Assembly (NCBI GenBank): GCA_025093555.1 | Contig: JAIWNF010000120.1 | Span: 1 to 50,717, forward strand | Direction of reading: 5' to 3' | DNA from: Circinella umbellata | Lineage: Eukaryota > Mucoromycota > Mucoromycetes > Mucorales > Lichtheimiaceae | Length of the DNA stretch: 50,717 nucleotides | Shown: piece by piece, positions 1-10,360 of the stretch | Layout of the letters: each line of letters begins with the position of its first letter | Numbering within the stretch: the first letter of the stretch is position 1 | Translations under genes and position numbers: made by a program | Notes under the pieces: generated by a model | The model's input: the letters and a program-made list of their open reading frames with translations, nothing else | The model's database searches: none | What the model was told of the DNA's origin: nothing

Positions 1-150
1 GATTTGGTGCTGCTGTGCCCATGTAATAAATCGGCGTTGAATAGGTTGATATTGCTTGGTGCGTTGTTGATTATGAGTTGGATCCAATAATATGTGTGCT
101 GCCTCCTCGTCTACCCCCAACGCTGTTAGACGCCACCATTTATATGCCAT
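1..150 (-). CDS. DIRS-type tyrosine recombinase, N-terminal fragment cut by window edge
   Basis: Reading the minus strand, an open frame starts with ATG at 148-150 and runs off the left edge (50 codons, none a stop). It overlaps the end of the RT-RNase H ORF by 25 bases in another frame, the compact arrangement usual in DIRS elements. The visible residues include TKQYQPIQRRFITWAQQH, which looks like the helical core-binding (SAM-like) N-terminal domain of phage-integrase-type recombinases. The catalytic R-H-R-Y residues would lie outside the window, so activity cannot be judged. In DIRS elements this enzyme integrates the circular cDNA. The assignment rests mainly on position after RT-RNase H. 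Confidence 0.6.
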   Translation of the reverse strand, partial: MAYKWWRLTALGVDEEAAHILLDPTHNQQRTKQYQPIQRRFITWAQQHQI

Positions 151-2477
151 GCGATCATACGCCAATGAGGATTCTTGTGAAGGAGATGTTGATCGTGGTC
201 GGGTGCTGCGTGAATTGCTGAGCGAGGCACTATTATTGGGTTCTGTATGCTGAGTTGCTGAAGAGTTGGATACCATATTGCACTGGGCCAAAGTGGTGTG
301 ATTATTGTTGCTTGAATTTTCTCTTGTTGAATTTTGTTTATTGTATGTTGGAGAAGGTTCCATGGTGGACACGCATAAACACATTTCCATATTTTCCATG
401 GCTGGTGGAGAGCATCCATCGCAACTGCTTGTGGGTCGTGAAGCCAAGTCATATAGTAACGAAGTTTGTGGTTCAGTTGTGTCGCGAAGCAATCGAGATG
501 GTGGGGACCCCAAAGTTGATTGAGATGATTGAAGAATTTCTGATCGACACGCCATTCCAATTGTTGGCGTAGTTGTCGTGATGGGGGATCGGCCGGGTTG
601 AGTTGTGATGCAATGTATATGAGTTGTATCCGTGTGTTCGTCTTGATGCACTCCTTCCAAATCTCGGTGGCCAACTGCATTAGTAAGGGTGATTTCATTC
701 CCCCGAAGTGATTGACATATGCTATTGTTGTGGTGTTGTTGCAAAATATTCGTATCGACTTGCCGCACAGTTGAGGGTGGCGAATGACATGTCGTATCGT
801 TAAACGTTCTTTGTAATTGATGTGTGGTTGTTGTTGTGTGGTTGTCCATAAACCTGAAATTCTGGTTTGATTGAATACTATCCCCCATCCGTTGTCCGAT
901 GAGTCGGTGTAAACTTCCACTTGGGGGATTGATGGGATGAAGCTCTGACCATTCCATTGTTGTAAGTGGTGTATCCACCAACGTAATTCGCTTTGTGTTT
1001 TGATCGAAATGTTGATATGGGCATTCCAATCTGATCCCTTGGCTAACTGTTGGTTGCGACATGTGATTAGTTGTCGGGTGTACAGACATGCAGGAAACAT
1101 GGCCAATGTTGTTGCTTGTGCTTTCCCTATGAATGATGATAGGTGTCGTAGTGTGGTGGTTGATTGATTCAGTATTTTCCGCGCTTCTCGTCGAAGATCC
1201 CGCAATTTTTTGGGAGGAACAGACAATCTCATGCTGGTTGTTTCGATATGGAACCCCAAGTGGTCTAAAGACTGTGTAGGAGATAAATGAGACTTGGATC
1301 TTTTGACCAAAAAACCAAGAGAAAAAAGTTTGGACAATACCTTCTGAGTATGACGATGAGCTTGTTCCTTGGTTTTGGCTGTTAAAATAAGATCGTCCAA
1401 ATAAGCTGAAATCCGAATTCCTTGTCTCCAAGCCCAACGCAGTACTGGCCGTAGTATTTTTGTAAATACTATTGGTAAGAGGGACATCCCGAAACATAGA
1501 GTGCGGAATTGATAAATTTTGTTGTTCCAACGGAAACGAAGGTAGCGGCGCGATTGTTTGTGCACTAGGATGTGTAGAAATGCATCCTGAAGGTCGATGC
1601 TGGTTAACCAATCGCCTTGTTGAATCATGTGACAGACCTGTTGCATTGTTTCCACCTTGAAAGGGCGTTTCGGTATATATTGGTTGAGTGGTCGAAGATT
1701 CAGTACAGGTCTCAAATCGCCTGTTTTCTTGGGGATTGTAAAGAGTGTGGAAAGAAAACCGTTTTCTGACATAGCCTCTTCGATAGCGTTTTTCTTTAAG
1801 AGGAGAGATATTTCTTGGTTGATTATTTGGTGTGTTGAAGTTGAGGTGGGTATTTGGTGTGTGATATTTGGTTATTTTAATAAAAGTAGGAAATAAAAAC
1901 AGACAAGGTATAAATCCTTTGAGACTTTGTTATATATTTTTAATAATAATTTAGAAACTAGAATAAAGTTATTTCTTTAAAATAATATTTACAACCCGTA
2001 TTTATATGATTTCTATTCTATGAGTTATGGGGCTTAGTTAATAGAATGATGTGGGTGATTGATAGTAAAGTCGGGTACTTGATATTAGTCATTAATATGG
2101 AGAAGGTTACTATAGCTACTGTTCTGAAGTATATTGGGCTTAGCCATGATACTCTCTTTTATTCTTTAATTTAAGTTGACGAGGCGCAGGACATCGTTAT
2201 GCGATTTTACTCAGTTTCCTTTTTAGAATTGAGTTCTGTTCACGTCTGTATTTTAAATATTTTAAATATGATTTCTTATTTCATCTGAGATAAAGAGATA
2301 ATGTTCTTATAATACAACATGGTGTATCGGATGATGTTGATGGTGTTGAAAAGTTGGAGGTGCCGTGTGAAAAGGTATGGAAAATCCGTCTTTGATGATG
2401 CGACGAATCCATGGTGAAGAAGAAAGTGAGGTCCAAGCAGAAGAAAAGGAAGAAAGACGACCGCCTACTGTTCCTTG
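126..2477 (-). pseudogene. DIRS retrotransposon reverse transcriptase-RNase H, split by a solo LTR
   Basis: The larger 3' part (126-1859) carries an RT domain with IPKKTGDLRPVLNLRPLNQ, the TSIDLQDAF metal-binding block and the catalytic YLDD box (ISAYLDDLIL), followed by an RNase H domain starting VYTDSSDNGWG. The first 50 codons (2320-2477) lie across the LTR and include GGRLSSFSSAW and GFSIPFHTAPP, the typical DIRS RT leader. The frame begins just before the gag stop, shifted -1, so expression probably used frameshifting or reinitiation. A 460-bp LTR at 1860-2319 with a 5-bp target duplication separates the two parts; apart from it the frame is continuous (about 630 codons). I see no other stop. 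The element is therefore young but inactivated in this copy. Confidence 0.85.
1860..2319 (-). mobile_element. solo LTR, copy A, inserted in DIRS RT gene
   Basis: This 460-bp block recurs at 39698-40158 with about 95% identity by eye and no internal retroelement sequence. On the minus strand it begins TGTTGTATTATAAGA and ends AAATATCACA, so it has the TG...CA ends of an LTR; a TGTTG start is common in Ty1/copia elements. It is flanked by a perfect 5-bp duplication, TGGTG (1855-1859 and 2320-2324). Orientation is inferred from the TGTTG end. No polymerase-bearing parent copy is in the window. Confidence 0.85.
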
Positions 2478-3394
2478 GAAGAGTTGTTTGGGCGATTGTA
2501 CCGCTTTCGATTGTTGTTTGTGTGACGCTTCTGAAAATCCGACTGTTTGTTGTTGTGTGAGTATCGTCTTTGGTCATATGAAGTATCATCTGATGTATTA
2601 TTATTGTAACGTGACTTCTCCATGTTATTGTTGTACCGATTTTTATTAGAACCACCGTTTTGCCGACGAGTGGTATGATTATAACGTGACAATTTGCGAA
2701 GAGCTTGAGTAAGTTTTGTTTGTTCCAATACCTGGCTAGTGTCGAGTAATGGGTTGTTTGGTAAGTGACCTGGTGCTGTGATCGGAGAAGATGAAAGGCC
2801 AGTCTCTTTACAAACAAATTCGGTACGGATGTTTGTAATGAGTGATGCCACATCAGAAAGCAACATATGGATAGTATTTGCAAAACATAAAGCAGTAGGT
2901 CCATCCACTTGGTGCCCCCGAATGGTATCATGTGCAAAAAGATCGATAGGTCTTGTGATTCCAGAAAGGCGATATTGAACAAGACGTAGCTGACGGTCAA
3001 GCTGTTGAGTACGTGGTGTAAGCCCGAGACCTTGATTAAGTGGTGGTGGTGCGTATTGGCGACCAGTATTACATGGACATTCATGTAGAAAACTACATCT
3101 GGTGTCCTCATCCATAATTTGACGAACAAAATCTTTAGCCATGCCTGGAATAGCTTCCACAAGTGCAGGATATGGTTGCAGCAATGTGTTAGGTGCCTGC
3201 TCAGTGAGAAACTCGTCTTCAGTACCTTCAAAATCTGGAACATGATGATCCGATGTACCCATTGGTAAAGATGAATGTTGCTGATTATCAATATTACTAG
3301 CTTCAATATTGTTAATCCGTGTTGACAATTGTTCCAGTGTAGCAATAATTTGGGCCATAGATGATGCAGTTTGTTCATGCTGCTCTTCGGGCAT
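2465..3394 (-). CDS. DIRS gag-like ORF1 protein
   Basis: About 309 residues if translation begins at the MPEEQHEQ methionine at 3394; the open frame extends to 3493, but its first 33 residues look like leader sequence. It lies directly upstream of the RT frame on the same strand and has an acidic or polar N-terminal half, a central helical region with PALVEAIPGM and LVQYRLSGITRPIDLF, and a basic Asn/Arg-rich C-terminus with repeated RYNNN motifs, suited to nucleic-acid binding. No CCHC zinc knuckle is visible, as is usual for DIRS ORF1. It would package the element RNA. It appears intact and overlaps the RT frame by a few bases. Confidence 0.7.
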   Translation of the reverse strand: MPEEQHEQTASSMAQIIATLEQLSTRINNIEASNIDNQQHSSLPMGTSDHHVPDFEGTEDEFLTEQAPNTLLQPYPALVEAIPGMAKDFVRQIMDEDTRCSFLHECPCNTGRQYAPPPLNQGLGLTPRTQQLDRQLRLVQYRLSGITRPIDLFAHDTIRGHQVDGPTALCFANTIHMLLSDVASLITNIRTEFVCKETGLSSSPITAPGHLPNNPLLDTSQVLEQTKLTQALRKLSRYNHTTRRQNGGSNKNRYNNNMEKSRYNNNTSDDTSYDQRRYSHNNKQSDFQKRHTNNNRKRYNRPNNSSKEQ

Positions 3395-3579
3395 AGTGAT
3401 CACTATAACTTCGACGGATGTGTTCCTGGAGCGAAAGAAAAAATGATATCGTACATATTTAGTAGTTAGTATCATATTTATATCTATTTCCAAATATATT
3501 ATATTTTTTTTTTTACTCTGTAACTTCGAAACAAATAAAGAAAAAATGGTAACACAATCTACATCAGTACCAGCCGAAG

Positions 3580-4790
3580 AATAATCAATCTTTTATATGT
3601 CTTGTTCAATCTTTTCAATCGTTGCTCAACCTTTTGAATCATTGTTCCGTCATTTATATGCCTTGTTCAATCTTTTATACGCCTTGTTCAATCGTTTATA
3701 CGTCTTGTTCAATCGTTTATACGTCTTGTTCAATCGTTTATACGTCTTGTTCAATCTTTTATCTGACTTGTTCAATCTTTTATACGCCTTGTTCAATCTT
3801 TTATACACCTTGTTCAGTCTTTTATATGCCTTGTTCAATTTTTTATGTGACTTGTTCAATCTTTTATATGCCTTGTTCAATCTTTTATACGCCTTGTTCA
3901 GTCTTTTATATGCCTTGTTCAATCTTTTATACGTCTTGTTCAATCTTTTATCTGACTTGTTCAATCTTTTATACGCCTTGTCCAATCTTTTATACGCCTT
4001 GTTCAATCTTTTATCTGACTTGTTCAATCTTTTATACGCCTTGTTCAGTCTTTTATATGCCTTGTTCAATCTTTTATGTGACTTGTTCAATCTTTTATAT
4101 GCCTTGTTCAATCTTTTATACGTCTTGTTCAATCTTTTATACGTCTTGTTCAATCTTTTATATGTCTTGTTCAATCTTTTATACGCCTTGTTCAGTCTTT
4201 TATATGTCTTGTTCAATTTTTTATGTGACTTGTTCAATCTTTTATATGCCTTGTTCAATCTTTTATACGTCTTGTTCAATCTTTTATACGTCTTGTTCAA
4301 TCTTTTATGTGCCTTGTTCAATTTTTTCAATCGTTATTCAGTCTTTTATATGACTTGTTCAATCTTTTATATGCCTTGTTCAATCTCTTAGAAACCTTGT
4401 TGAATTTTTTGTGGTATTATTCGATCTTTCATACACGTTGTTCAATCATTTACGACCTTGTGCAATCTCGTATAAGCCTTGTTCAATCTTTTATACGTCT
4501 TGTTCAATCTTTTATACGTCTTGTTCAATCTTTTAGAGGCCTTGTTCAATCTCTTAAAAGGCATATTCAATCTTTTCAATCCTTGTTCAATCTTTTATAC
4601 ATCTTGTTCAATCTCTTATATGCCTTATTCAATGTTGTATACGCCTTATTCAATCTCTTATAGGCCTTGTTCTATCTATTAGAAGGCTTGTTTAATCTTT
4701 TAGAGGGCTTGTTCAATCTTTTTGAGGGCTTGTTTGATAGTTTAGGGCGTTGTTCAATCTCTCATAGACCTTGTTCACTCTTTTACACTG
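3580..4790. repeat. 21-bp minisatellite, about 57 units
   Basis: The plus-strand unit TTGTTCAATCTTTTATACGCC is repeated head to tail; 3597-4390 is near perfect and 4390-4790 progressively degenerate. Variants differ mainly in the last six bases (ATACGCC, ATATGCC, ATCTGAC, ATGTGAC). Because 21 is a multiple of three, the array is open in several frames on both strands (minus-strand product of KRLNKAY heptads), but there is no codon-level evidence of a gene. On the minus strand most units contain TATAAAAG. The array abuts the 5' side of the DIRS element. Confidence 0.95.
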
Positions 4791-5887
4791 GTGGGAAGTG
4801 GATTATCAAGATGTAAAAAACTGTTTGATAATACCTTGATAACTCCTGTACAAACACCAGATTTATCAATTAACAAACTGAGTTAACAGCTTGATGATTC
4901 CTTTATGCATGAGTGAGAGTTTGGTGGTTAACATGCATTATGTATAAAATAACGGGGATGTAGGGGTATTGCATTGGATATGGACTAGGAACTTTGTGCC
5001 AGTTATATGTTACAGAGGTCTGGATCTGGATAGGCATAGTTGTTTTAGCTGTTGTATCCAAGACATATTATTCATAAAGATAATTATTTGTCACTCTAAT
5101 TATTAAAGTATAGTATATCTTTAATTATGCTTTGCTGACATTTCGTGTATTTCCCTATTTGGACCATGATTTATAAGAACACAGAAGTCCGTCTTCTACA
5201 ATGATATAAGGTTACAGCTGCGTAGATATATCATATCGTCAACCGCTCAAAGTCTAATCTTAATATCATTAATCTTATATTCATAATTCACACGGCCATG
5301 GCAAATATAAATCTTACTTATACATATATCAATATATCCCATTGGTAATAAGATTCAGATAAATAGAGATAATATTTTATTTTAATAAACTTCAGTTCAA
5401 TTATTGTTCTTTTGGGTCTCGTTGACTTTTTAACGTCTCTTTTATTTTATTATATTTGATTGATATAACATTAGCGTATAATTTTCTTTTTTTTTGGTGG
5501 TAAAATCATTATCACAATTGAAGATAAAAAACAATAGGATTCTATTCAATGGGAAAAAATAACGATTTTATTATAATATTTAATATAAAGAAAATAAAAG
5601 TAGTGGATGGTTTCTATTTTATGGCTAAATATTACGTTGGTATGGACTAATCAAAAGGGGCGGGATAATAACAAAATGCAGAAAGAATGGCAATTATAAC
5701 ATTGAGATGTATGGAATATAGTAAGATGGAGATGGGTGGTTCATAGATCCTGAAAGTATACAAAAAAGGAAGAGATGCCATTGGTCTAAAGAGTAATGAG
5801 AACGAAAAAAATAGAAAGAGACATAAAAAAGTATTTAGCACACACTTATAGAAATACCTTTTGAATAAAGACAGGTTTATTAACAAG
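4791..5887. other. intergenic, no gene seen
   Basis: AT-rich sequence between the minisatellite and the Tc1-type transposon. There are only short low-complexity ORFs on the minus strand (5647-5916) made of hydrophobic, T-rich codons. A small inverted pair, TTATCAAG (4803-4810) and CTTGATAA (4844-4851), is present. I see no RNA gene or transposon relic. Confidence 0.6.
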
Positions 5888-5889
5888 TA

Positions 5890-6029
5890 TTGGTTTTTTC
5901 CAATCGATTTGCGCACACAATTTTTTTTTTTGCGCCCCGAGATTTTTTTTTTGCGTGTCCTTATTTTTTTTTTGCGTACATTTTTTTAATTTTTTGCGTA
6001 TAATTTTTTTTTTTTTGCGCATTGAATTT
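5890..6029 (+). repeat. left terminal inverted repeat of Tc1-type transposon
   Basis: Starts TTGGTTTTTTCCAA (itself palindromic) and is followed by a ladder of T-runs of 6 to 13 bases separated by GCGCACACAA, GCGCCCCGAGA, GCGTGTCCTTA, GCGTACA, GCGTATAA and GCGCATTGAA. It has one more rung (GCGTATAA plus T-run) than the right repeat. Confidence 0.85.
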
Positions 6030-6075
6030 CCAAGTTTGCGTATATAAAAAAACAGTTTATTCATAGTACACTTTA

Positions 6076-7539
6076 CTAAAGCATTGGCTCAAGAGCCAAA
6101 CACCTATCAAAAAATGAAGCAGAGTGCCTGATCCAGTTCTGACAGTCCTCCACATTAACCTGCTTTGCAGACTCAACAATTCTAGCGCTCAGGCTATCTG
6201 TTGCCGTGAGACAGTCTCTTTTTACACCGGCTTTGAGCTTTGACCAAAATAGCTCAATTGGATTTAAGAAAGGGGAGTAAGGAGGCAAGTAAACAGCTTT
6301 ATATCCACGAGTCTTAATGAATTTTTGGACATCATCAGTCTTGTGAATAGAAGCGTTATCTAAGACAAGATAACGACCTTGCATATTATGTTTGTCAAGC
6401 ATATCCATCGCATTGCTAATAAACTCCTTGAAATGCTCAGTTCGAGTACCCACTCTTGCATTAACTTCGGGTACTTCAGCAGGCTTTCCATCATCCCGTT
6501 TTCTCTTCTTAGCTAATGCACTTTTCTTCTGGACAGCCTTTGGTTTGCGCAAGGTCAAGTCGATGACCCCTTTCTCGCATATTGCTCCAAGTATAGAAAT
6601 ACTAATGCCTTTGTTAGCAGGCAACACGACTTTAGCTGGTAGTCCTCGTTTGGATCTACCAAAATTTCTTCGGATATGCATATTAAATCCCGCCTCATCA
6701 ATAAAAACACAGTTGTTGAACCAGTCCATTTCCTTATCATCCAACCACTGCAATATTTTCTCTCTTCGTTGATTTAAAGTGCTCTCAGATGTTCTTGGCG
6801 CCACAATTGGATCTAATTTCTTAAGAGTGAGAGATGCGTGCTGAACAAGGTGTTTGTGAAGACCGGAAAGAGTGATTGACTTTATGTCTGGAAAAGTGGA
6901 AATCAAGGCATCTCTTGCCTCCCACAAAACAGCAGCTGCATTATTATCATAGTAACGACAAAGAAAATCAGTGTGCTTTGGCTCAAGCTTTCGATTATTC
7001 CCTCCCAGACGAGAAGCCTTCTTGGTACCGGGCAAACGCTTCTCCTCGTCATCTCTATATGTTTTCACATAGTGTTGAGCTGTTCTCACAACGATACCTA
7101 CAGCTAAGCCTGCTTGTCTTGCAGATATTCCTTCCTCAATAACAAGATCGAGCAGTTCTTGCACTTGGAGTGGTGTGTAAGAGCAATTTGCGCCTCTGGT
7201 ACTTTTGGCAGCTGTGGATTTGGCGGTGGTCTTTATTTCGCTCTTTACAATATGCTGGGTAGCTGTTGCTGGTCCATACTGACTGCCAATAGAGGCACCT
7301 TGTGGGTTACTACAAAATTCCTGAAAAGTATCGAGATCCATAAGTTTTTTAATATCTGGCCTTGTTTCTTTCACAGGCTTTTTTTGATCCTGGCCTGGTT
7401 GCCATTCTTGCCATTCCAGGTCAGCTGTTTCATATAATCCTAATTGAACTTCTTCTACTTCCATTGAAGTGGGCTCAATGATCTCATCAGCAATGTTAAA
7501 GCAGGTCATGTATTCAGCGGGGACATCGTTATGGTACAT
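6076..7539 (-). CDS. Tc1/IS630-family DD34E transposase
   Basis: 487 residues from the methionine at 7539 (MYHNDVPAEY); the frame is open to 7701, but that stretch lies in the terminal repeat. Residues 119-160 form a helix-turn-helix-like DNA-binding segment (YTPLQVQELLDLVIEEG, then SARQAGLAVG). The DDE_3 catalytic core is complete: D281 in FIDEAGFN, D394 in LVLDNASIHK and E429 in SPFLNPIELFW, with 34 residues between the second and third, the Tc1 spacing. A basic, possibly nuclear-targeting insert (AKKRKRDD, 343-350) sits between the first two acidic residues. The enzyme would excise and reinsert the element at TA. No frameshift or stop is seen, so it may still be functional. Confidence 0.93.
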   Translation of the reverse strand: MYHNDVPAEYMTCFNIADEIIEPTSMEVEEVQLGLYETADLEWQEWQPGQDQKKPVKETRPDIKKLMDLDTFQEFCSNPQGASIGSQYGPATATQHIVKSEIKTTAKSTAAKSTRGANCSYTPLQVQELLDLVIEEGISARQAGLAVGIVVRTAQHYVKTYRDDEEKRLPGTKKASRLGGNNRKLEPKHTDFLCRYYDNNAAAVLWEARDALISTFPDIKSITLSGLHKHLVQHASLTLKKLDPIVAPRTSESTLNQRREKILQWLDDKEMDWFNNCVFIDEAGFNMHIRRNFGRSKRGLPAKVVLPANKGISISILGAICEKGVIDLTLRKPKAVQKKSALAKKRKRDDGKPAEVPEVNARVGTRTEHFKEFISNAMDMLDKHNMQGRYLVLDNASIHKTDDVQKFIKTRGYKAVYLPPYSPFLNPIELFWSKLKAGVKRDCLTATDSLSARIVESAKQVNVEDCQNWIRHSASFFDRCLALEPML

Positions 7540-7581
7540 TTTTATTATAAAAAAAAAGAAAAGGTTAGGGGCGCAAAATAG

Positions 7582-7701
7582 AAAATTCAATGCGCAAAAA
7601 AAAAAAAAAAATGTACGCAAAAAAAAAATAAGGACACGCAAAAAAAAAATCTCGGGGCGCAAAAAAAAAATTGTGTGCGCAAATCGATTGGAAAAAACCA
7701 A
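7582..7701 (-). repeat. right terminal inverted repeat of Tc1-type transposon
   Basis: Inverse of the left repeat, with the same order of GCG motifs but lacking the GCGTATAA rung, so it is about 20 bp shorter. It overlaps the open 5' extension of the transposase frame, which translates here as Phe-rich nonsense; hence the later start at 7539 was preferred. Confidence 0.85.
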
Positions 7702-7703
7702 TA

Positions 7704-9723
7704 CTTAAAAAAAATGTATTGGTATGGTGCATACTGATTTAAATAGTCAATTGTCGAAAATTAAAAATATTTTAAATCCCGTCGGCTAATATTACACCCA
7801 CAGTTAAAGGTATTAAATCCCATATTTAGCAGATAGGTAGTAGTAATATAATAGCCAAAAAAGTTTGAGCTACTTTTATTGTTTGAGAGAATTTTGGAGA
7901 AATAAAAAAATAATAAATATATATATATATATATATAGGGAATGTATAAATAATATAAAAAGAAAAAAAGGAAAATCACGTAAAAAAAATATCAAAGCGA
8001 GGATGTGGGGATGTGTAATCAGCATATATAAAAATAAGAAAAGCTATTTAATCATAAACACCTGGTTTACGATGTGAGAGGAATCTTTTGGAGGTGAATT
8101 TTTCAGCGATTTTAAAGGCTTCATTGCCATCTTTATATCATTGTATGCGTAAATATAACGCCAACAGCGATTGTAATATCTTCTGATTTTAATAGGTATT
8201 TCATCAGGTGGAGATGATACTACTAATGATACTTAATCGAGAAAGTTATTAAGATTTTGTTGTAATGCTTTGAATGAATAATCATATTCTTTTCTTGCGA
8301 TTCTTTTAGCTGAACTCCACAATATCTCTCGATCTAATTAGTTTGTAGTTTCACAATGATACTTTGGATAAAGAGTATAGAGGTGTCCTGATTTTACAAC
8401 AAGTTCTTCCAATGCTGTTTTTTGTGCTGACAAGTAGGTGGTAACGGATAATTTATTACCCATAGCTGTCTACTGTTACACACTGCTTTTCCCTCTCATC
8501 TCCCTCATAATCCCTATGTCAAAATATTGGCATTACTTAGTAAATTTTCACATTCCGACAAAACTTTGAAAGCTATGAAAAATAATAATAAAATTTTCAC
8601 ATCCCCCTTAATTTCACTTTCACAGCACTTGGCGGCATTGAATTCTTAACGGGTATGTAAATCAAAAAAAAATTATGTGATAAATATAAGGATTGTAATT
8701 AAATTAGTATACAGGATGGTTTACTTTTTTTATTACGCCATTTGCATGTTTTTTTAAGAGTTTATTCAATGTTTATTCTCTTCTTGTTTTTCTCGCTTTA
8801 AGCCTTTAGATATCGTACTAATATCAAGTGCCTTAAACAACTTGAATTCATTTTTAGCCCATAATGCTAGTGATCGGTTTGTATGGTTCGCGGTTTAAGT
8901 CTTTTTTTCTCAGCCAGAATACTATACTGTTCAGCTGTCAAGCCAACGTTAGATTTGGTTACTGTCATTTTGTTTTAGTATATATAGAGCAGAAATATAG
9001 AAAGATGGAAAAAAAATGAAAAAATGGAATAATATAATAGATAAATTATCTCTGCATCTCTTGGGGACTATATATAGCTTTTATTTTTTCAAAAAAAAAG
9101 TCATAGATATGCTCAAATAAAAAAAGAAATAGTTTCAAAAGTGCATTAAGAACGATCATATAGAAATAAGTTATTAATTAATACGTATTTTAATACATTA
9201 AAAGATACTGTATACAGTAGTAAGCTGAAGTATTCAATATATGCACATTCTTGGAAAAAATTTCATAGTATCCGTTAATTTTCACACCCTTTATTTTCAC
9301 AAAAAAAATGGGAAATGGCCCTATGAAATTAACGGAGACCCTCTGTAGATTGCTTAACTTTTTACACCAAACTACATCTAATAATTGTTAACTGTTTTCA
9401 CTAGTTCCACCATAATTATTATTATTCATGAAATAATGCTTCGATATCGGAAAATAACTTCCTGATATTGAAGGTAGCATTTACAATGTAATCATAGGTT
9501 CTTAATTTTTTTTTTTAGCTTTGTTCATATTGTATTATTACTTAACTTCTACCTTTTTCTTATCAAACTTCTTTAGTTTATTAATTGCTCAAGAAAAATG
9601 ATTGATTAACGACTGAAAATGACCCAACGTTATTATAAATTTTATTAAAATAAAAGAAAAGATATAGAGGTAATATTATTTAACGGATAGAAAAAAAAGT
9701 GTAAAGTGGTTGTATTTATTATG
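7704..9723. other. intergenic, no gene; weak repeat traces
   Basis: Very AT-rich, with an (AT)n run at 7915-7937. Contains the dispersed repeat listed at 8476-8565 and a weak inverted pair around 9262-9340 sharing CCGTTAATTT. ORFs here are short and low in complexity. Confidence 0.5.
8476..8565 (+). repeat. dispersed repeat shared with 43553-43632
   Basis: Contains TTACACACTG followed by AAATATTGGCATTACTTAGT and CAAAACTTTGAA, nearly the same order and spacing as at 43553-43632 inside a TA-flanked inverted-repeat element. This copy lacks recognisable ends and may be a relic of the same element family. Confidence 0.6.
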
Positions 9724-10360
9724 CTAACATTTTTTTTTTGGTAAAGGAATGATGGTGATTCTGCTATTTGCATTTGTTTCAGTATTATATTTAATAATAG
9801 CAACTTGCCCATACAAACGATGGATTGGTACAATGCATGTCATATCTTCAGCACGAAAATGACTACGCCAGATTTCAAGATAGGGATCCACGTATCGTCG
9901 ACCATCGTTTTCTCCATGGATGCTGTACCAGTGAACATAAGCAAATATATGCTCTTTTGAAATACCACCAACTATTTGCACATGCCAGAAAAAAAGTTGG
10001 ATTTCACAAGGCCATGCCATTGCTTCACCACGGTCCTCTGCATGGAATAGAACTTGTACGTGTGCACCTCGTCGTGATCGTGACTCAGTGCTACGGAGAC
10101 TCGAATTACATATGATTTGAACAACAGTATGGTTCTCCTGGATGTCAGAAATCTGATTATTTACATACATCAAGGTATCTGAGGCTGACCATCTAAGTAG
10201 TAGTGATATATCTAATACCAATGATAATACCTCATGTACGTATAACATCCATCGGAACGTGTCTATATCAGATGATCCGTTCGATCATATTTTGAAAGCT
10301 TCATAATACTGCCGTTGTTGATCCTGCCACTATCGTTGCTGAAGAACTTGAGATTACTTC
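9724..10360 (-). pseudogene. degenerate transposon-linked gene, unknown function
   Basis: An open stretch of 174 codons (9724-10248) can be followed upstream through QYYEAF and GSSDIDTFRW to about 10360, but with a TGA at about 10303. The C-terminal part has the pattern VQLFFWHVQIVG, HIFAYVHWYS, then PIHRLYGQVAI and ITIIPLPKKK. From memory this resembles the C-terminal region of a multicopy protein family found next to transposase-like genes in Mucoromycota and Glomeromycotina; I cannot name a function. A further coding-looking minus-strand fragment lies upstream at 11402-11712. Confidence 0.45.

Larger units (their letters stand above)
5890..7701 (-). mobile_element. Tc1/IS630-type DNA transposon, apparently complete
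   Basis: The element is 1812 bp, flanked by TA at 5888-5889 and 7702-7703, the usual target duplication of the superfamily. Both ends start TTGGTTTTTTCCAATCGATT and continue as long terminal inverted repeats (5890-6029 and about 7582-7701) of T-tracts separated by GCG motifs. The only gene is the transposase at 6076-7539, which is intact. The matching AAG/CTT just outside the TA could mean the repeat extends a few bases further. Near-identical ends and an open transposase suggest recent activity. Confidence 0.9.

Noticed and set aside
2281..3378. 365-codon minus-strand ORF overlapping the gag-like gene
   Set aside because: Composition (His/Leu/Thr-rich) is that of an out-of-frame shadow, and it ends inside the inserted LTR.
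3597..4391. Long ORFs (up to 264 codons) on both strands through the 21-bp array
   Set aside because: They exist only because the unit length is a multiple of three; several frames are open at once and there is no start context or domain.
7540..7701. Upstream start of the Tc1-type transposase at 7701
   Set aside because: Would make the protein begin in the terminal repeat with poly-Phe; the methionine at 7539 precedes plausible protein sequence.
9255..9345. Small inverted-repeat element sharing CCGTTAATTT
   Set aside because: Only about 11 matching bases per arm and no target duplication; could be chance.
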